Part shown: positions 22,336 through 33,886 of the stretch, piece after piece
How the letters are laid out: every line of letters begins with the position of its first letter
Numbering within the stretch: the stretch's first letter is position 1
Assembly (NCBI GenBank): GCA_014529385.2
Contig: CM043959.1
Location: 6,230,466 to 6,294,465, forward strand
DNA: 64,000 bases
Direction: 5' to 3'
From: Adiantum capillus-veneris
Taxonomy: Eukaryota; Streptophyta; Polypodiopsida; Polypodiales; Pteridaceae
Position numbers and translations under genes: made by a program
The notes under the pieces: generated by a model
What the model was told of the DNA's origin: nothing
Seen by the model: only the letters and a program-made list of their open reading frames with translations
Database searches by the model: none

Positions 22336-22419
22336 CTATAATCTCGTGTATGTAAGTCTGTCTCTCTCCATTAAGTAATCTACTCAATTATCTATTTAGC
22401 TACGTCTTATTTCCTAACA
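21646..22419 (+). repeat. Copia 5' LTR
   Basis: It runs from TGTTAAG to CTAACA. It has a GC-rich CCGG/GGCC-rich part (about 21840-21960) and a TATA box TATAAAAG at 22078-22085 (in the 3' LTR this reads TATAAACG). A (CT)n tract at about 22289-22332 is short in the 3' LTR. Confidence 0.93.
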
Positions 22420-22421
22420 AC

Positions 22422-22433
22422 TGGTATCAGAGC
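22422..22433 (+). other. Copia primer binding site (initiator tRNA-Met)
   Basis: TGGTATCAGAGC, two bases after the LTR end, is complementary to the 3' end of plant initiator tRNA-Met, the usual primer of copia elements. Confidence 0.92.
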
Positions 22434-22492
22434 AAGGTTTGCTCGTAGCTAAATTATCTCAAGGAAAGGATTTCTTGAATTGAGTGGGAGTT

Positions 22493-23332
22493 ATGGCGGA
22501 GGAAGGGAAGCTCAAGATTGAGAAGTTCAACGGCAAAAACTACCAACATTGGAAGATGGAGATTGAAGACTATCTCTACCAGAAGGACCTCTATTTTCCA
22601 CTAGGCGGTCTGGCGAAGAAGCCCACAACAATGGCAGATGAAGCATGGATTGTCCTTGATCGAAAGGCACTGGGAACAATCCGGTTAAGCTTGGCGTCAA
22701 TGGTGGCCTTCAATGTTTCGGAGATGAAGACCACGGAGGACTTGATGAAGTCACTTGACGACTTCTACGAGAAACCATCGGCATCCAATAAGGTATTTCT
22801 TATGAAGCGCTTGTTCAATCTAAAGATGGCAGAGAATGGTTCAGTTGCAGAACACCTAAATGACTTTAACACAAACATAAGTCAACTTCGATCGGTGAAA
22901 ATCAATTTCGATGACAAAGTGCGAGCTCTTCTTATACTATCATCTCTACCGGATAGTTGGGACAGCCTTGTGATGGCTGTAAGTAATTCTATCTCTGGTA
23001 CAAATACTCTTAAGTTTGATGATGTTGTGGGTGTTCTCCTAAGCAAGGAAATACGAAGGAGAAGCACAGGAGAATCATCAAGTGCTGCATTGTCAGTGGA
23101 AACAAGAGGAAGGCCTAAGGAGAGGTTCAAAAGCCAAAAGGGTCGTGATCGCTCAAGACGGAGCAAGTCACGCACAAAGTCAGTTCTTGAATGTTGGAAC
23201 TGCGGCAAGAAGGGCCACGTCAAGAAGGATTGCTGGTCCAAGAAGAATAAGGAGACAGAGTCTCAAGACAACAAGCCAACATTGGAGGCCAATGTGGCAG
23301 GTAAAGTAGAGCAAGATGCTCTAATTCTCTAA
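22493..23332 (+). pseudogene. gag: Copia gag (UBN2-type capsid and CCHC knuckle), separated from pol by a stop
   Basis: The frame begins at the ATG at 22493 (MAEEGKLK); the open frame before it has no ATG. The capsid part includes KFNGKNYQHWKMEIEDYLY, a YEKPSASNKVFLMKRLFNLK helix and HLNDFNTNISQL, the gag-polypeptide-of-copia domain. A basic linker is followed by CWNCGKKGHVKKDC, a perfect CX2CX4HX4C knuckle. A TAA at 23330-23332 separates it from pol in the same frame. Intact relatives of this group read through as one polyprotein, so the stop is probably a mutation. The protein forms the particle and binds the RNA. Confidence 0.88.
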
Positions 23333-23341
23333 TTAGACAAT

Positions 23342-24529
23342 GTGTCTAATTCCTGGATAGTAGATTCCGGGGCTTCATTCCATGGGACACCACACAAGCA
23401 ACATTTCCAAGACTACACCAAAGGTAATTTTGGGTATGTATACTTGGGAGATGATGAAGCTTGTGAGATTGTCGGCAAAGGTACAATTTCTGTCAAAACT
23501 GCTAATGGAAATGAGTCGAAGCTTAAAGATGTTAGGCATGTTCCTTCTCTTCGCAAAAATTTGATCTCTACAGGACAATTGGACGATGAAGGTCACAACA
23601 TTGCATTCGGAAACAAACGGTGGAAGATCTCAAAGGGATCTTTGGTGGTTGCCAAGGGAGAAAAGGTCGGTACACTTTTCTTGTGTACTGTTAGCACGCA
23701 ACCTTCAGCTTGTGCAGCAACTACAGAAGTTGACAGTGCGGTGTGGCACTACCGACTTGGGCATATGAGTGCCAAAGGAATGCAAATCCTTCAAACAAAG
23801 AAGCTTCTACCAGGTTTGAAAGAAGTGGACTTAGAGTTTTGTGAAGATTGTGTTTATGGTAAACAAAAGAGGGTAAAATTTCAAAAATCAGGAAATGAAA
23901 GAAAAAATAAAAAACTTGAGTTGGTTCATTCTGATGTTTGGGGTCCTGCAAGTACACCATCACTTGGTGGCTCATTGTACTATTTAACATTCATAGACGA
24001 TGCGACTAGAAAAACATGGGTTTATGTCATGAAGAATAAATCCGATGTATTTTCCATATTTCAAAGGTGGAAAGCCTTTGTGGAGAATGAAACAGGTACC
24101 AAGGTTAAATGCCTCAGATCCAACAATGGAGGCGAATATTGCAGCCAAGCTTTTGAAAGCTTTTGTGCTAGCAATGGAATTCGGCGGCAAAGGACAACCC
24201 CAAGGACACCTCAACAAAATGGGATTTCGGAAAGGATGAGTAGGACAATCATGGAGCGAGCACGAAGCATGCGACTACATGCAGGCCTACCGCTTGAGCT
24301 TTGGGCCGAAGCTGTAAGTACGTCTGTGTACTTAATCAATCGGTCACCCTCAACGGCATTGGATGGGGGAGTTCCAGAAGAGGCATGGACAGGTAAACCG
24401 GTGAATTATGCATTTCTCAAAGTGTTTGGGTGTGAGGCTTTCATGCACATAGATAGAAGCCTAAGATCAAAGCTAGATACAAAGTCCAAAAAGTGTTTCT
24501 TCATTGGCTATGGAGAAGGTGACTTTTGA
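23342..24529 (+). pseudogene. pol: Copia protease and integrase, integrase active site altered
   Basis: In phase with gag. The protease motif SWIVDSGASFH (Asp-Ser-Gly) is intact. The integrase zinc-binding part has WHYRLGHMS and CEDCVYGK. Of the catalytic D-D-E residues, the first Asp (HSDVWGP) and the Glu (NGISERMSR) are present. The second, expected in an RSDNGGEY-like motif, is Asn (RSNNGGEY), consistent with one G-to-A change. The frame ends at TGA 24527-24529 inside the integrase tail. Protease cleavage may have worked, but this integrase should be inactive. Confidence 0.88.
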
Positions 24530-25084
24530 TATCGCCTATGGAATCCTGAAGATGGTAAAATCTTAAGGAGTAGGGATGTAATTTTTAACGAAAAAATAAT
24601 GTACAAAGATTACTTGGAAAGAAAACAAACAAAAGAAACAGGTGATGAGTACATGGAGCTTGAGGACGGTGAAGACTCAAGGACTCCAAATGGTGACAAT
24701 GTGCAACAACGTCAACCAAATGAGGAGCTTCAACCTATTCCCCGAAGATCTACAAGAGCAAGTAGACCTCCAGAAAGGTTTTTTCCTTCCTTCAACCATC
24801 TCTTGATCTCAGGTTTTGGAGAGCCGGAATCATACGAAGAAGCTATGAAACATGAATCCAAAGAAGAATGGACGAAGAGCATGCAAGTGGAGATGGACTC
24901 ACTACATCGCAACCAAACATGGGAGTTGGTTGAGTTGCCTAAAGGTAAGCAGGCACTTCAAAACAAATGGGTGTACAAGGTGAAGGAAGAAGAAGGTGGG
25001 AAGAAAAGGTACAAGTTTAGGCTTGCAGTAAAAGGGTTTTATCAAAAGAAAGGTATTGAATTCAATGAAATATTTCTCCTGTTG
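24530..25084 (+). pseudogene. pol: Copia integrase tail and start of reverse transcriptase
   Basis: Same frame as the preceding piece, after the stop. It has the polar linker (PRRSTRASRPPERF), then SYEEAMKHESKEEWTKSMQ and the RT start MDSLHRNQTWELVELPKGK and NKWVYKVKEEEGG. A one-base shift near 25070-25085 ends it and puts the rest of the RT in another frame. Confidence 0.85.
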
Positions 25085-25089
25085 TAAAA

Positions 25090-26373
25090 ATGAACTCAAT
25101 TAGGCCTGTCTTAAGCCTTGTGGCTGCTCATGATCTAAATCTCGAGCAAATGGATGTAAATACGGCATTCCCTCATGGTGACTTAGAGGAGGAAATCTAC
25201 ATGCTTCAACCAAAGGGGTATGAAGTAAAAGGTAAGGAGAAAATGGTTTGCAGATTAACGAAGAGCTTGTATGGTTTAAAACAAGCATCAAGACAATGGT
25301 ACTTGAAGTTTGATCGATGGATGTTGGATCATGGATTCACAAGATGCAACTCGGATCATTGCGTCTACACGAAGAATTTGGAAGATGGGAAATTCATCAT
25401 CCTAATGTTGTATGTTGATGACATGTTGATTGCAAGTGCTAGCATGCAGGACATCAAAGACCTAAAAGAGGAGCTGTCTAAATCTTTTTCAATGAAAGAT
25501 TTAGGTGCTGCAAAGAGGATACTTGGTATGAAAATATCAAGGGACAAGACGAGGAAGACAATAAAGCTATCTCAAGAAGATTACATCAAGAAGGTACTAG
25601 AAAGGTTTGCAATGCAAAATGCAAAACCAGTTTCTACACCTTTGGCTGGTCATTTTAAACTAACGAAGGATATGTGTCCAAAGACACAAGAGGAGATAGC
25701 CTATATGTCTAAAGTTCCATATGCTGCAGCGGTAGGTTCTCTAATGTATGCTATGGTCTGGACAAGGCTAGACATTGCACATGCAGTGGGAGTTGTGAGT
25801 AGGTTCATGGACAACCCAGGTAAAGAGCATTGGCAAGCTGTGAAGTGGATACTTAGGTATCTAAAAGGGACAACAACAAATGCTTTGTATTTTGGAGGAA
25901 CTGATATTTTTCTAGAAGGGTATGCTGATGCAGATATGGCAGGTGACAAAGATACTCGAAGGAGCACTATTGGCTATGTGTTCACGGTTGGAGGCACAAC
26001 AATAAGCTGGGCTTCAAAGCTACAGAAAGTGGTTTCACTTTCTACCACGGAAGCAGAGTATGTAGCAATGACGGAGGCAAGCAAAGAAATTCTGTGGCTT
26101 CACAGATTCTTAGAAGAGCTTGGATTCAAACAAGACAATTGTGTCTTGTACAGTGATAGCCAAAGCGCTATCCATCTTGTGAAGAACTCAGCCTTTCATT
26201 CAAGGACAAAGCACATTGAGGTGAGATATCACTTCATACGCACTCTTTTGGAAGAGAGACAGCTAAAGCTAGGAAAGGTGCATACAAGTGAAAATCCTGC
26301 AGACATGTTTACAATGGTGGTCAACAAGGAGAAGTTGAGCTTTTGCTCATCTTCAATCGGCGTTCAAGGATAA
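25090..26373 (+). pseudogene. pol: Copia reverse transcriptase and RNase H
   Basis: A 427-codon frame. The RT has QMDVNTAFPHGDLEEEIYM, SLYGLKQASRQWY and the catalytic YVDDMLIAS. A connection domain is followed by RNase H with YADADMAGD, SLSTTEAEYVAM, YSDSQSAIHL and HIEVRYHFIR, all expected acidic residues present. It ends 60 bp before the 3' LTR. On its own the enzyme part looks intact, but it can only be made if the upstream shift is bypassed, so it is called a pseudogene. Confidence 0.9.
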
Positions 26374-26422
26374 GAAGCCAGGATGGAAAGCAGTCACAGG
26401 TTTGGTTTGGAGATCAGTCTCC

Positions 26423-26433
26423 AAGTGGGAGAT
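26423..26433 (+). other. Copia polypurine tract
   Basis: AAGTGGGAGAT directly before TGTTAAG of the 3' LTR, the form typical of copia elements. Confidence 0.85.
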
Positions 26434-27189
26434 TGTTAAGTATGGAGCCTGATTTACCCTTTGTAATTTTCTGTGGTAAAAGCGCACATTTGTAAGGCCC
26501 CCATTATGAGGAGAAGCCATCGTGCGCAAAGGTAAATCACTCACCGGAAACCAAAATTTTCACACAGTCAAAAACCAGGGGCAACTTTAGGGGCCTCGGG
26601 GGCGGAAGCCCCCGAGACTTTTTTTTCCCTCCCCGGAATATTATGGCCGGACGGCGGCCGAAAAGTGGTCGGAAAACAACCGTTGGTTGGCCGGTAGTCA
26701 ATGGCCGGTGGCCGATGGCCGAATTCAATGGCCGGTGGCCGAATTCAAAAGTGGACTTGTCTTCTCAAGGGCGGCCACACATGGGCGAATTGGAGGGTCC
26801 GATTTGGACTTATTCGCACAAGGGCGGCTACACATGGCTGCCTCTCATAAGAGAGGGCAGTCCTTTTGGCCTATAAACGGAGGCCATTTCTACACACATT
26901 TCATAGTGTGAAGTTGATGCAACAAGGTGAGCGTGAGATGGTGAGAGTGAAGCAAGGCGGGAGCTCCATTAAGGGTATAATCCCTTTGTAAACTACTTCT
27001 TGTTTTGAAGTACTAAAGCCATTGAGTGGCTGCTTTCCCATGGACGTAGCCCACATTGGGTGAACCACGCATATCGTGTGTACTCTCTCTTTCTCTCTCT
27101 CTACTCTATAATCTCGTGTATGTAAGTCTGTCTCTCTCCATTAAGTAATCTACTCAATTATCTATTTAGCTACGTCTTATTTCCTAACA
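26434..27189 (+). repeat. Copia 3' LTR
   Basis: From TGTTAAG to CTAACA, followed by GTCAA (27190-27194). Compared with the 5' LTR it has an extra GC-rich piece near 26598-26615, an extra short GGCCGGTGGCCGAATTC unit near 26728, and a much shorter (CT)n. Confidence 0.93.
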
Positions 27190-27194
27190 GTCAA

Positions 27195-28082
27195 CAAAGG
27201 TCTTCAAAGGTCTACATTAAAGCTGAAGAAATAAAGGTCAAGGACTCAATATGGGTAAATGATCCTAGCCAATTGATGAAAGGTAAATACATGGGATGGA
27301 TAGCCTCCCACTACAGCTTAGCAGAGCAAGGCTATTATGAGGGTCAAAAGAATCTTTGGTTACCAAAACCACAGACCTCGGCTTATGCGGTGGATAAAGG
27401 TTTCAAAAAGCATCCCCAAAAGCAACAAAGCTCATATTTATATCGCCAAAGGAGACCAATCAACAAGGCTCACCAAAGGTACGCAGGAAATTTCAAATCT
27501 AGCTGGCCTTCATACCAACATAGGACTTCATCGGTAAATAATCCCAAAAATGGCACTCTTGTACATCTCAATACGACATCAAAAACATCATGGGAAGTGC
27601 CATCTACAATTCTTCAAGCACAAGGTTACTATCAAGGAAATCGGAGAATCTGGCTACCAAAGATGCCAGGTAAACATTCTTCAATCCGATGACTTTAGCA
27701 TGAAGATAATCGCAATTTCACGAAAGGCAAAGCCAAGGACAATGTCACAGTCAAGGCAAAGGATAGATGCAAAGACATGCTAATCACACGATGCAGATAC
27801 AAATGGGTGCCAAAAGAACAACACATAATGAAGAAGATTGAAGTCGTCTCTAGCTCTCAAGAAATGTCAAGACATGATAGACAAAGTGTTACGGAGAATG
27901 GAGTGAGCCAATCTTCTCAACCAAGGGACCAACAACAACAAAAAGAAATTTTGACAACCAAGGTCACCCAGGTATGGAAAAAAAAACCAATATTGCCAGT
28001 ATGGTCCTTTACAAATCCTCTCTTCGAGGATGGGAGTTTTGAATTTCAAAACCTATTCTTGGTCAAAAGCTCCCGAGAGTAA
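27195..28082 (+). pseudogene. E3 polyprotein tail with W[VL]PK repeats
   Basis: This is the E3 coding region resumed after the copia insertion. It reads KAEEIKVKDSIWVNDPSQLM, then SLAEQGYYEGQKNLWLPKPQ, then ILQAQGYYQGNRRIWLPKMP, and after a frame change RCRYKWVPKEQHIMKK. Stops (27690-27692) and shifts show decay. The QGYY-x-G spacing to W[VL]PK is the same as in E1 and E2, although the gag parts of E1 and E3 are not recognisably alike. The tail follows a retropepsin in both. Function is unknown; I infer a conserved C-terminal domain of RT-less gag polyproteins. Confidence 0.6.
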
Positions 28083-29291
28083 GTCAAGTCGCCATAAAAA
28101 TCATGGCATAAGAGTCAAGAGTCGGGCAGCTGAGCCACTAAATGAGCAAGCGTCAGACCCAATCTTCATGTCTTAATATGTTTTGTGGTCTATGAGTCTA
28201 GATATTTAGATTATAGCTCAAGCTGGAAGAGTTGAGCATATTGTAAAATGGGGTCACTCATGCTGGATAGGTGAGCATAAGAGTCGAAGTCTACTATTTT
28301 AAATGGTGGAGTGGCAGAGTAGTCGAGAAAACACTCACGCACATGAACACAGTGAGGAGAGTGGAAAAAACCTCGTCGACAAAAACCCTTCTTGTGAGTA
28401 ACGGCAGCTCTTGAAGTCAAATATATTTTTGCTTCTCTAGCTACGTTCACTCCTGGAAGCACCCATTCAAACTCCTCTAGCACCGCATATTGTTTCCCAT
28501 GCATCTATCTGTGCAAGCATATATAATGTCCCATCATTGGACATTTGCATTTGACACGATTTGTGTTCCACCCATGCACTTACACAACAAAATGGCGATG
28601 ATGAAGCGGTAACAGGTTTCATAAGCATTTGCTCAACAACAACGACTCTGACTTCAAGCTACTAACACTTATCCAATGTATATCAAGTCAATAATAGTAG
28701 CCATACAACCATAAGTACTTGAACTCAACAAAACTCGGTTACTCAAAACATAAGTACATATAGCCTCACATTTAATTGTGACTAAAGGCATTTTTTTCCC
28801 ACTGGGTTTTTCCCTTTAGTCCTATCCAGGTATCCAAGACCTTCATTTTGTAATATACGCCACATTTTATTTTTACTATTTTATTTTTCTTATAAAAACA
28901 CAAAAAAGCAGACCAACGACATCCCCAAACAACTACATGCTCATAAGCTAAAAAAGCAAAGGGGAGAGGCCTAGAAAAAATTCAAAAAGGCTTCAAGTTT
29001 ACAGGTACACATGCAGGATGACACCCAAAGAACAAACAATACAGAGCTGCCAAGATAAAGACTTGCTGCAACAACAAACCTCACTCGACTTATTCACGCT
29101 ACAACAACCAATCGGAGGGGGAGAGCTATGGCTTCAACTACACTACATGTACAAGAAAAAGGTACCTCTACAACATACAAAGCATCTCGTAGAAGCAACT
29201 GCAACAACAAAAGCTTCAACCAACACCAAAACATGAAGCACTCGTCAAGGCCACTGCAGACATAGGGTCTTGTCGGGGACGACAAGACATC
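28083..29291 (+). other. E3 3' non-coding region
   Basis: About 1.2 kb between the last coding remnant and the polypurine tract. A purine run at 29111-29125 is a 15-base exact copy (ATCGGAGGGGGAGAG) of the sequence at the real tract. I see no gene; the short frame at 29018-29236 has no recognisable features. Confidence 0.55.
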
Positions 29292-29303
29292 GGAGGGGGA
29301 GAG
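29292..29303 (+). other. E3 polypurine tract
   Basis: GGAGGGGGAGAG directly before the LTR start TGTTGAAAGG. Confidence 0.85.
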
Positions 29304-30370
29304 TGTTGAAAGGTCAACCTTTCAACAACGCTTCCACAAAGATTCCATAAAGATTCCTCAAAGATTCTCTAAAGATTCCAAATAAAGATGTTGATGAAGT
29401 GATGAAGACGAAGATGGATGTTGTAATGTGAAGATACAAGCTCATGGACATCATCGAATATCCCGTTATTATTATTTTGAGCCATTACGGCCACTTTTGT
29501 AATGTTTACGGGAACATCATATTTTAAGTCGACAATTGTATTTTGGCCAGAGATGCTTGTTGGATGAGCAAAGCCAGCTCACAATGTTGTAATTAAGCTC
29601 TATAGAAGCCTAGGGAATAATCAGATCATTTTGGTCGAACATTAGGTTTTCTAAGGCTTAGTATATAAGCCAAAACCTAAAGCTTTGTAAAGAGACTTCT
29701 AATAATTTGATCTTCTGTATCGTTGGGAGACTGCGAGAGAGTGAGAGAGAGAGAGTGTGTGTGCTACACGAGCTACGGTGGTCGGAATTGCAAACAGAGA
29801 GCAGCAGTGCGTTGCCCACGAGGAGAGCTACGCGTTGATGCTTACATCAAGCGCATTCGTCTGTGTTTTGACAGATTCACCCACGAGCTACTTTTGGAGT
29901 TTCGGTGAGTAACTGTTGTCCGTTTTTGCATTTCAGCATATCCACGCGATCAGAGCGACTAGATCTACACATTAGGCACTTTAGTTTTCGGAAATGTCGA
30001 CTTACAAAAACTAGCCAGACATCCTACGCGTTTTCTGCACAGAGGGTATTGGGTAGGTTTTTTTGGTCACGGACCTTAGGGAGAGTAGCCTATTGGTGTT
30101 GATAGGATATCCCTCAAGTTTCGTAACGTTTCGAGAATGTCTAATGGGCTTTTGGCTTGCGGTAGCATCATAGAAGACTCTCACATTCACAGAACCGATG
30201 GCATGTAGATTTGATATCTCTGTAGGAAGTAGTCATTAGTCGGTCGAGTAGAGGTTGACAACCTTTGCTTGCTTCCACGCGCCTGCGGGTCGAGCTTCAT
30301 CCTCAGTTGACATTATATGTTAGGTGAGTTCTCGCTATGCTGACATCCGTCGCGGCGTATCCGTCCAACA
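29304..30370 (+). repeat. E3 3' LTR, full length
   Basis: 1067 bp from TGTTGAAAGG to CCAACA, followed by GATAT (30371-30375). The TATA box TATATAAG is at 29662-29669. It is the only complete LTR of E3; the last 230 bp have no counterpart in the cut 5' LTR. Confidence 0.88.
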
Positions 30371-30529
30371 GATATGATGGACAGGAGGACTGTTAAAAAT
30401 TTTTCCATTCTTTGTGCCCTCAATTCATGCTTGGATAGTCACTATATTTTAGGTTATGGTGGTGTAATGCCCAAGCATATTTAAGCAGGATACCTACCTT
30501 GTAACGTATTTTAATAGTTAATTATCTTC
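30371..30529. other. Target duplication GATAT and short flank
   Basis: GATAT (30371-30375) is the right target duplication of E3. The next about 150 bp are the old insertion site continuing from 13435. No gene. Confidence 0.75.
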
Positions 30530-31584
30530 GCACTGGCACATTCAGAATGCATTTCACATTACTTACCTACACATCATATATATGAAGAACCACCTATACT
30601 TGTAGAACAAGAAGAGTAACTCATCTCTGACCAAATAGTTGATCATGAAACCACCACTAAAGTGGTTTCATCTGACCAAATAGTTGATCATGAAACCACC
30701 ACTACACGGACTGACATGGTTTATAATCATTAACTTTTGACTTTTAAAGGCCACCCTAGAGAAGATGCTAAATTGATGCTCGAATTTTTTTTTGAAACTT
30801 CCCAGATCTTCTCCACACATTTCATCTCTCATGGTCCTGCTGATTCTATATTGAGAAACTGAGGGCATTTGCTATCTTTGGAGGGAGGGATGTTATGAGA
30901 CTAGGCACCCTCCTGTTGTACGTGGTTAACTACAATTGGGATAGTTGGAGAGTAATGATTAAATATTGTGATGTCTTTCTATTTTTACTAACAATGAGTT
31001 GATGACTTGTAGATTGGAATTCTAGGAGTTGAGGAGAAGGCATCGGCAATAAATAAATTCCTCAGTCATTTTATAATTGCAAAGTGTTTTAAATCTTTTA
31101 TCGATAAGCCACTATGGTTGCTTTATAAATAGGATAGTGAGAACTCACCCTAAGAGGGTCATGCAATAAGTGATATACTCCGCTCATAACTAAAGCGGAA
31201 GTAAGTGTAAAAGAGGGACCTCCAATTTTTGGCACCAACAAGTAATATCATATGTTAAATACCAAATTCCACAAGAGGTGCCGTGGTGTTTGGGGCTACA
31301 ATCTTTAGGCCATTCTTGTGTAGATGCTCTTTATTTTTTCCACTTCCCCTCTCTTTAGCTATGTCTTGGGCTATGGAGTTTGATTGTGTCACCTTCTTGT
31401 GTAAGAGTTTGTCCCCTTCCTTCTTTTCTTTGTGTACTATTATGTGTATAGATATGTCAACATCTCCATCCCTTTCTATTTGTGTCAACATCTTCCCCTA
31501 CTATCTCTCTCTTTTCCCTTCTCCATCAAGGCAAGGTCAATGGTTGAATTTCATCGCCAAGGGAAGAAGCCCACCCTTGCTCCC

Positions 31585-31640
<56 letters not shown>

Positions 31641-31701
31641 CTATCGTGCAGGCCCAGGCTCCCCGATCACTCTCTCCATTTTTGAAGGGCTATCAGACTG
31701 C

Positions 31702-31752
<51 letters not shown>

Positions 31753-33886
31753 CCGCTGGTGCCACATGTGATAGTGGGGCCCTTCGAGCTAGTTTTGGTA
31801 GCGATTCTCTTAAGCCTCCTCTTGCATGTCCTCCATAGTTGGGTTGGGAGTAGTGGGGTAGCAAAAGTGTTGGTTGGACGTGTGGTAGTGCCTAGAGCTT
31901 GAGAAAATTTCAAGTTCCATAAAGAAATAGAATAGATGTTCATCGGAGATTTAACTTCATAATAAACATATTTATGTATGCCTTTAAACTTTTTTCCTTC
32001 TTTGTTTGCTTAGATCTTGCATTTTTGGATTGTTAAAGGGAAACTTTATAATCTACAAATCTTTTTTTTTTTTTGGGAAGCATATACGTTTTAAAATGCT
32101 TAAGTGATATTTCTATATCACCTAGTTTTTTAATTGTTTTTCCTTTCACAATTTGACGTTTGCTAATGTCAAAGCAGCATTCATGAAAATGGTTGTATGT
32201 AATAAGAACACTACAAGGGATAAAGATATGGATGACACATGAGCTTGCATCCACTTGATTGAAGAACAAGCAACAAGAACTTGTCAAAGTACATGAAGCT
32301 AGGAAATAAGGCAATGGGTTGTCTAACGATGGGGTAGAGCCAGTGCTCATGAAAAATCATTTTTGCAACCATAGACAAATTCTCGTCCTTGATGAAAATT
32401 TGAGCTAATTTTATTGGCTTTACACGATTTTCTTCAAAATCTAGGCATGATTTTTTCCTTTTTCTCTTCCTCTCAATTGGTATTTATAAATTTCAAAGCG
32501 GCACGATTGTAAATTGAGACACACTTTTCCCGGACATTGGGTAAAATAGGAGACCTTGTTGATTGGCACTAGGTTTTGCATTTTGACCTTGTATCGGGTC
32601 TAAGAAATCTTGGTCGGGTCCATGTTTAGTACAAAAATTAGTGATTGGGCTTAGGTTATCGTTGGTAATATCTTCAATAAATCTATAAGAGGAATAATGC
32701 ACATCATTAGGAATAACATGATAGCTTCCTGGTTACTAGTGTCCTTTTCCTCAACACTTCCCTCTTTGTAGTTGGCACATGCATTATATCCAATTTAATC
32801 TCAAAATTTTCTATGTATTGAGGAAGTGTAGCTAGACTTTAGCACTTGGCTCATATCACCCAATTTGTTGCATTCGTTGGAGAAAACAAGGTAAGCCAAG
32901 GGTGGAGGATCTGGATTATCTTTGTTGCTTATATATCTCATTTAGTTCCACAACTCATTGGCCATTTGGAAATTCAACTTTGGAATCTACTTTTGTTCCA
33001 GATCTTTTGATGTGTAGACGGCACTAGATGTGAAGGAGGAAACTTTCGTGCTAGCTCATCAAAGAGGTTTGGCCAAGGATCTCGAGCTAATGTCTTGCCA
33101 ATGCACTTCCTTCCAACTATAGGCCCCACAAGAATTGTCTTTTGAGTTGAAGTAACCCTTTGATTGCAGTGCATCATCAAAGTCTTAGGTATCCCCATGG
33201 TTGTCGAATAGATGTACATGGCGGTATTTTCTTAGAGGGATTGGCTTAAACGTAGCTTGTGTTAACTCAATCAACTTTGGTTGAGGGGGAATCTTGTAGT
33301 TTTTTCAATAGCTTAAGAAACTCCCTCAACTTATTTGGTAGATCCTTGGTAAGAGCTATTCTAGCCTCCATAGCTAGCTTAATAGCCTTAAGACCATGTC
33401 ATCTACTTTATCAATCACCACAGAGCTAGTTGCAGACACATCAAAAACTCCTTGTGCTATCATAGTTTGTCTTTTTTAGTACCCTCAGCCCCCTGAGGTC
33501 ATTTTGATGCCTTGAGAAATCTAGGTTTTCATGTAATTTGTCCTTGGGTTTCTAAGACAATGAACTTAGGGTGGACTCCATAAGGCGTTTCTAACCTATG
33601 GATTCATGACAGCCAATCTCTGATGTGTCAGCTCCATTATCAGCCCACATCTATTTTTCCTTTGGGGCTTGGGAGAGAGCTCTTATAGTGATGGCTCTTC
33701 ATTTGAGGTTACATTGGCTAGGTCATAGCTTCTCTAGCTTAGGCTTTAGTCACCAATCTGAGAAAAAATAATTTGCACTTAGCTTTAGATGAGTTAGGAG
33801 AGGGAATGACTTCAAGATAGTGTAATGGCATCTTGCCTCTATTTTTTAGCACCTCTGTTGGCAACTCTTTAGGTGCTTCTTGGAAA
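30530..33886. repeat. Block B, copy 2 (source copy)
   Basis: Same content as 14284-17576: gypsy integrase/chromodomain remnant (30530-30890), 698-bp gypsy-family LTR (30891-31588), (CA)n at about 31586-31638, (CT)n/(CTAT)n at about 31705-31752, and minus-strand remnants. Its right edge runs without a break into a minus-strand gag frame (33710-34501), so this copy sits in its original context. It also has a local 45-bp complex duplication at 30626-30704. Confidence 0.85.
30891..31588 (+). repeat. Gypsy-family 3' LTR (block B copy 2)
   Basis: It starts TGTTATGAGAC after GGAGGGAGGGA and ends CTCCCAACA. It has the same length as copy 1 (698 bp) and a few substitutions. It is a diverged relative of the LTRs at 38473 and 45129. 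Confidence 0.75.

Larger units (their letters stand above)
21646..27189 (+). mobile_element. Complete Ty1/copia element, Tork-like, inside E3
   Basis: A 5.5-kb element with LTRs of 774 and 756 bp (TGTTAAG...CTAACA), target duplication GTCAA, an initiator-Met primer site, and the gag-protease-integrase-RT-RNase H order of Ty1/copia. The gag start (KIEKFNGKNYQHWKMEIEDY) is typical of the Tork/TNT1-like group. It carries at least two in-frame stops and a one-base shift, plus an altered integrase active site, so it is no longer autonomous. LTR identity is high by eye, with most differences as indels, so insertion is fairly recent and later than E3. Confidence 0.93.
13441..30370 (+). mobile_element. 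E3: RT-less gag-protease LTR retrotransposon, with nested insert and block insertion
   Basis: The element is bounded by TGTTGAAAGG (13441) and CCAACA (30370), with the exact 5-bp duplication GATAT on both sides (13436-13440 and 30371-30375). It carries a gag-protease frame (18432-21528) and a W[VL]PK tail (27195-28082) but no reverse transcriptase or integrase of its own. The Ty1/copia element at 21646-27189 is inserted between protease and tail. The 3' part of the 5' LTR and the primer site are missing and replaced by a 3.3-kb duplicated block (14284-17576). The span therefore includes about 8.8 kb that is not E3. Confidence 0.85.
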
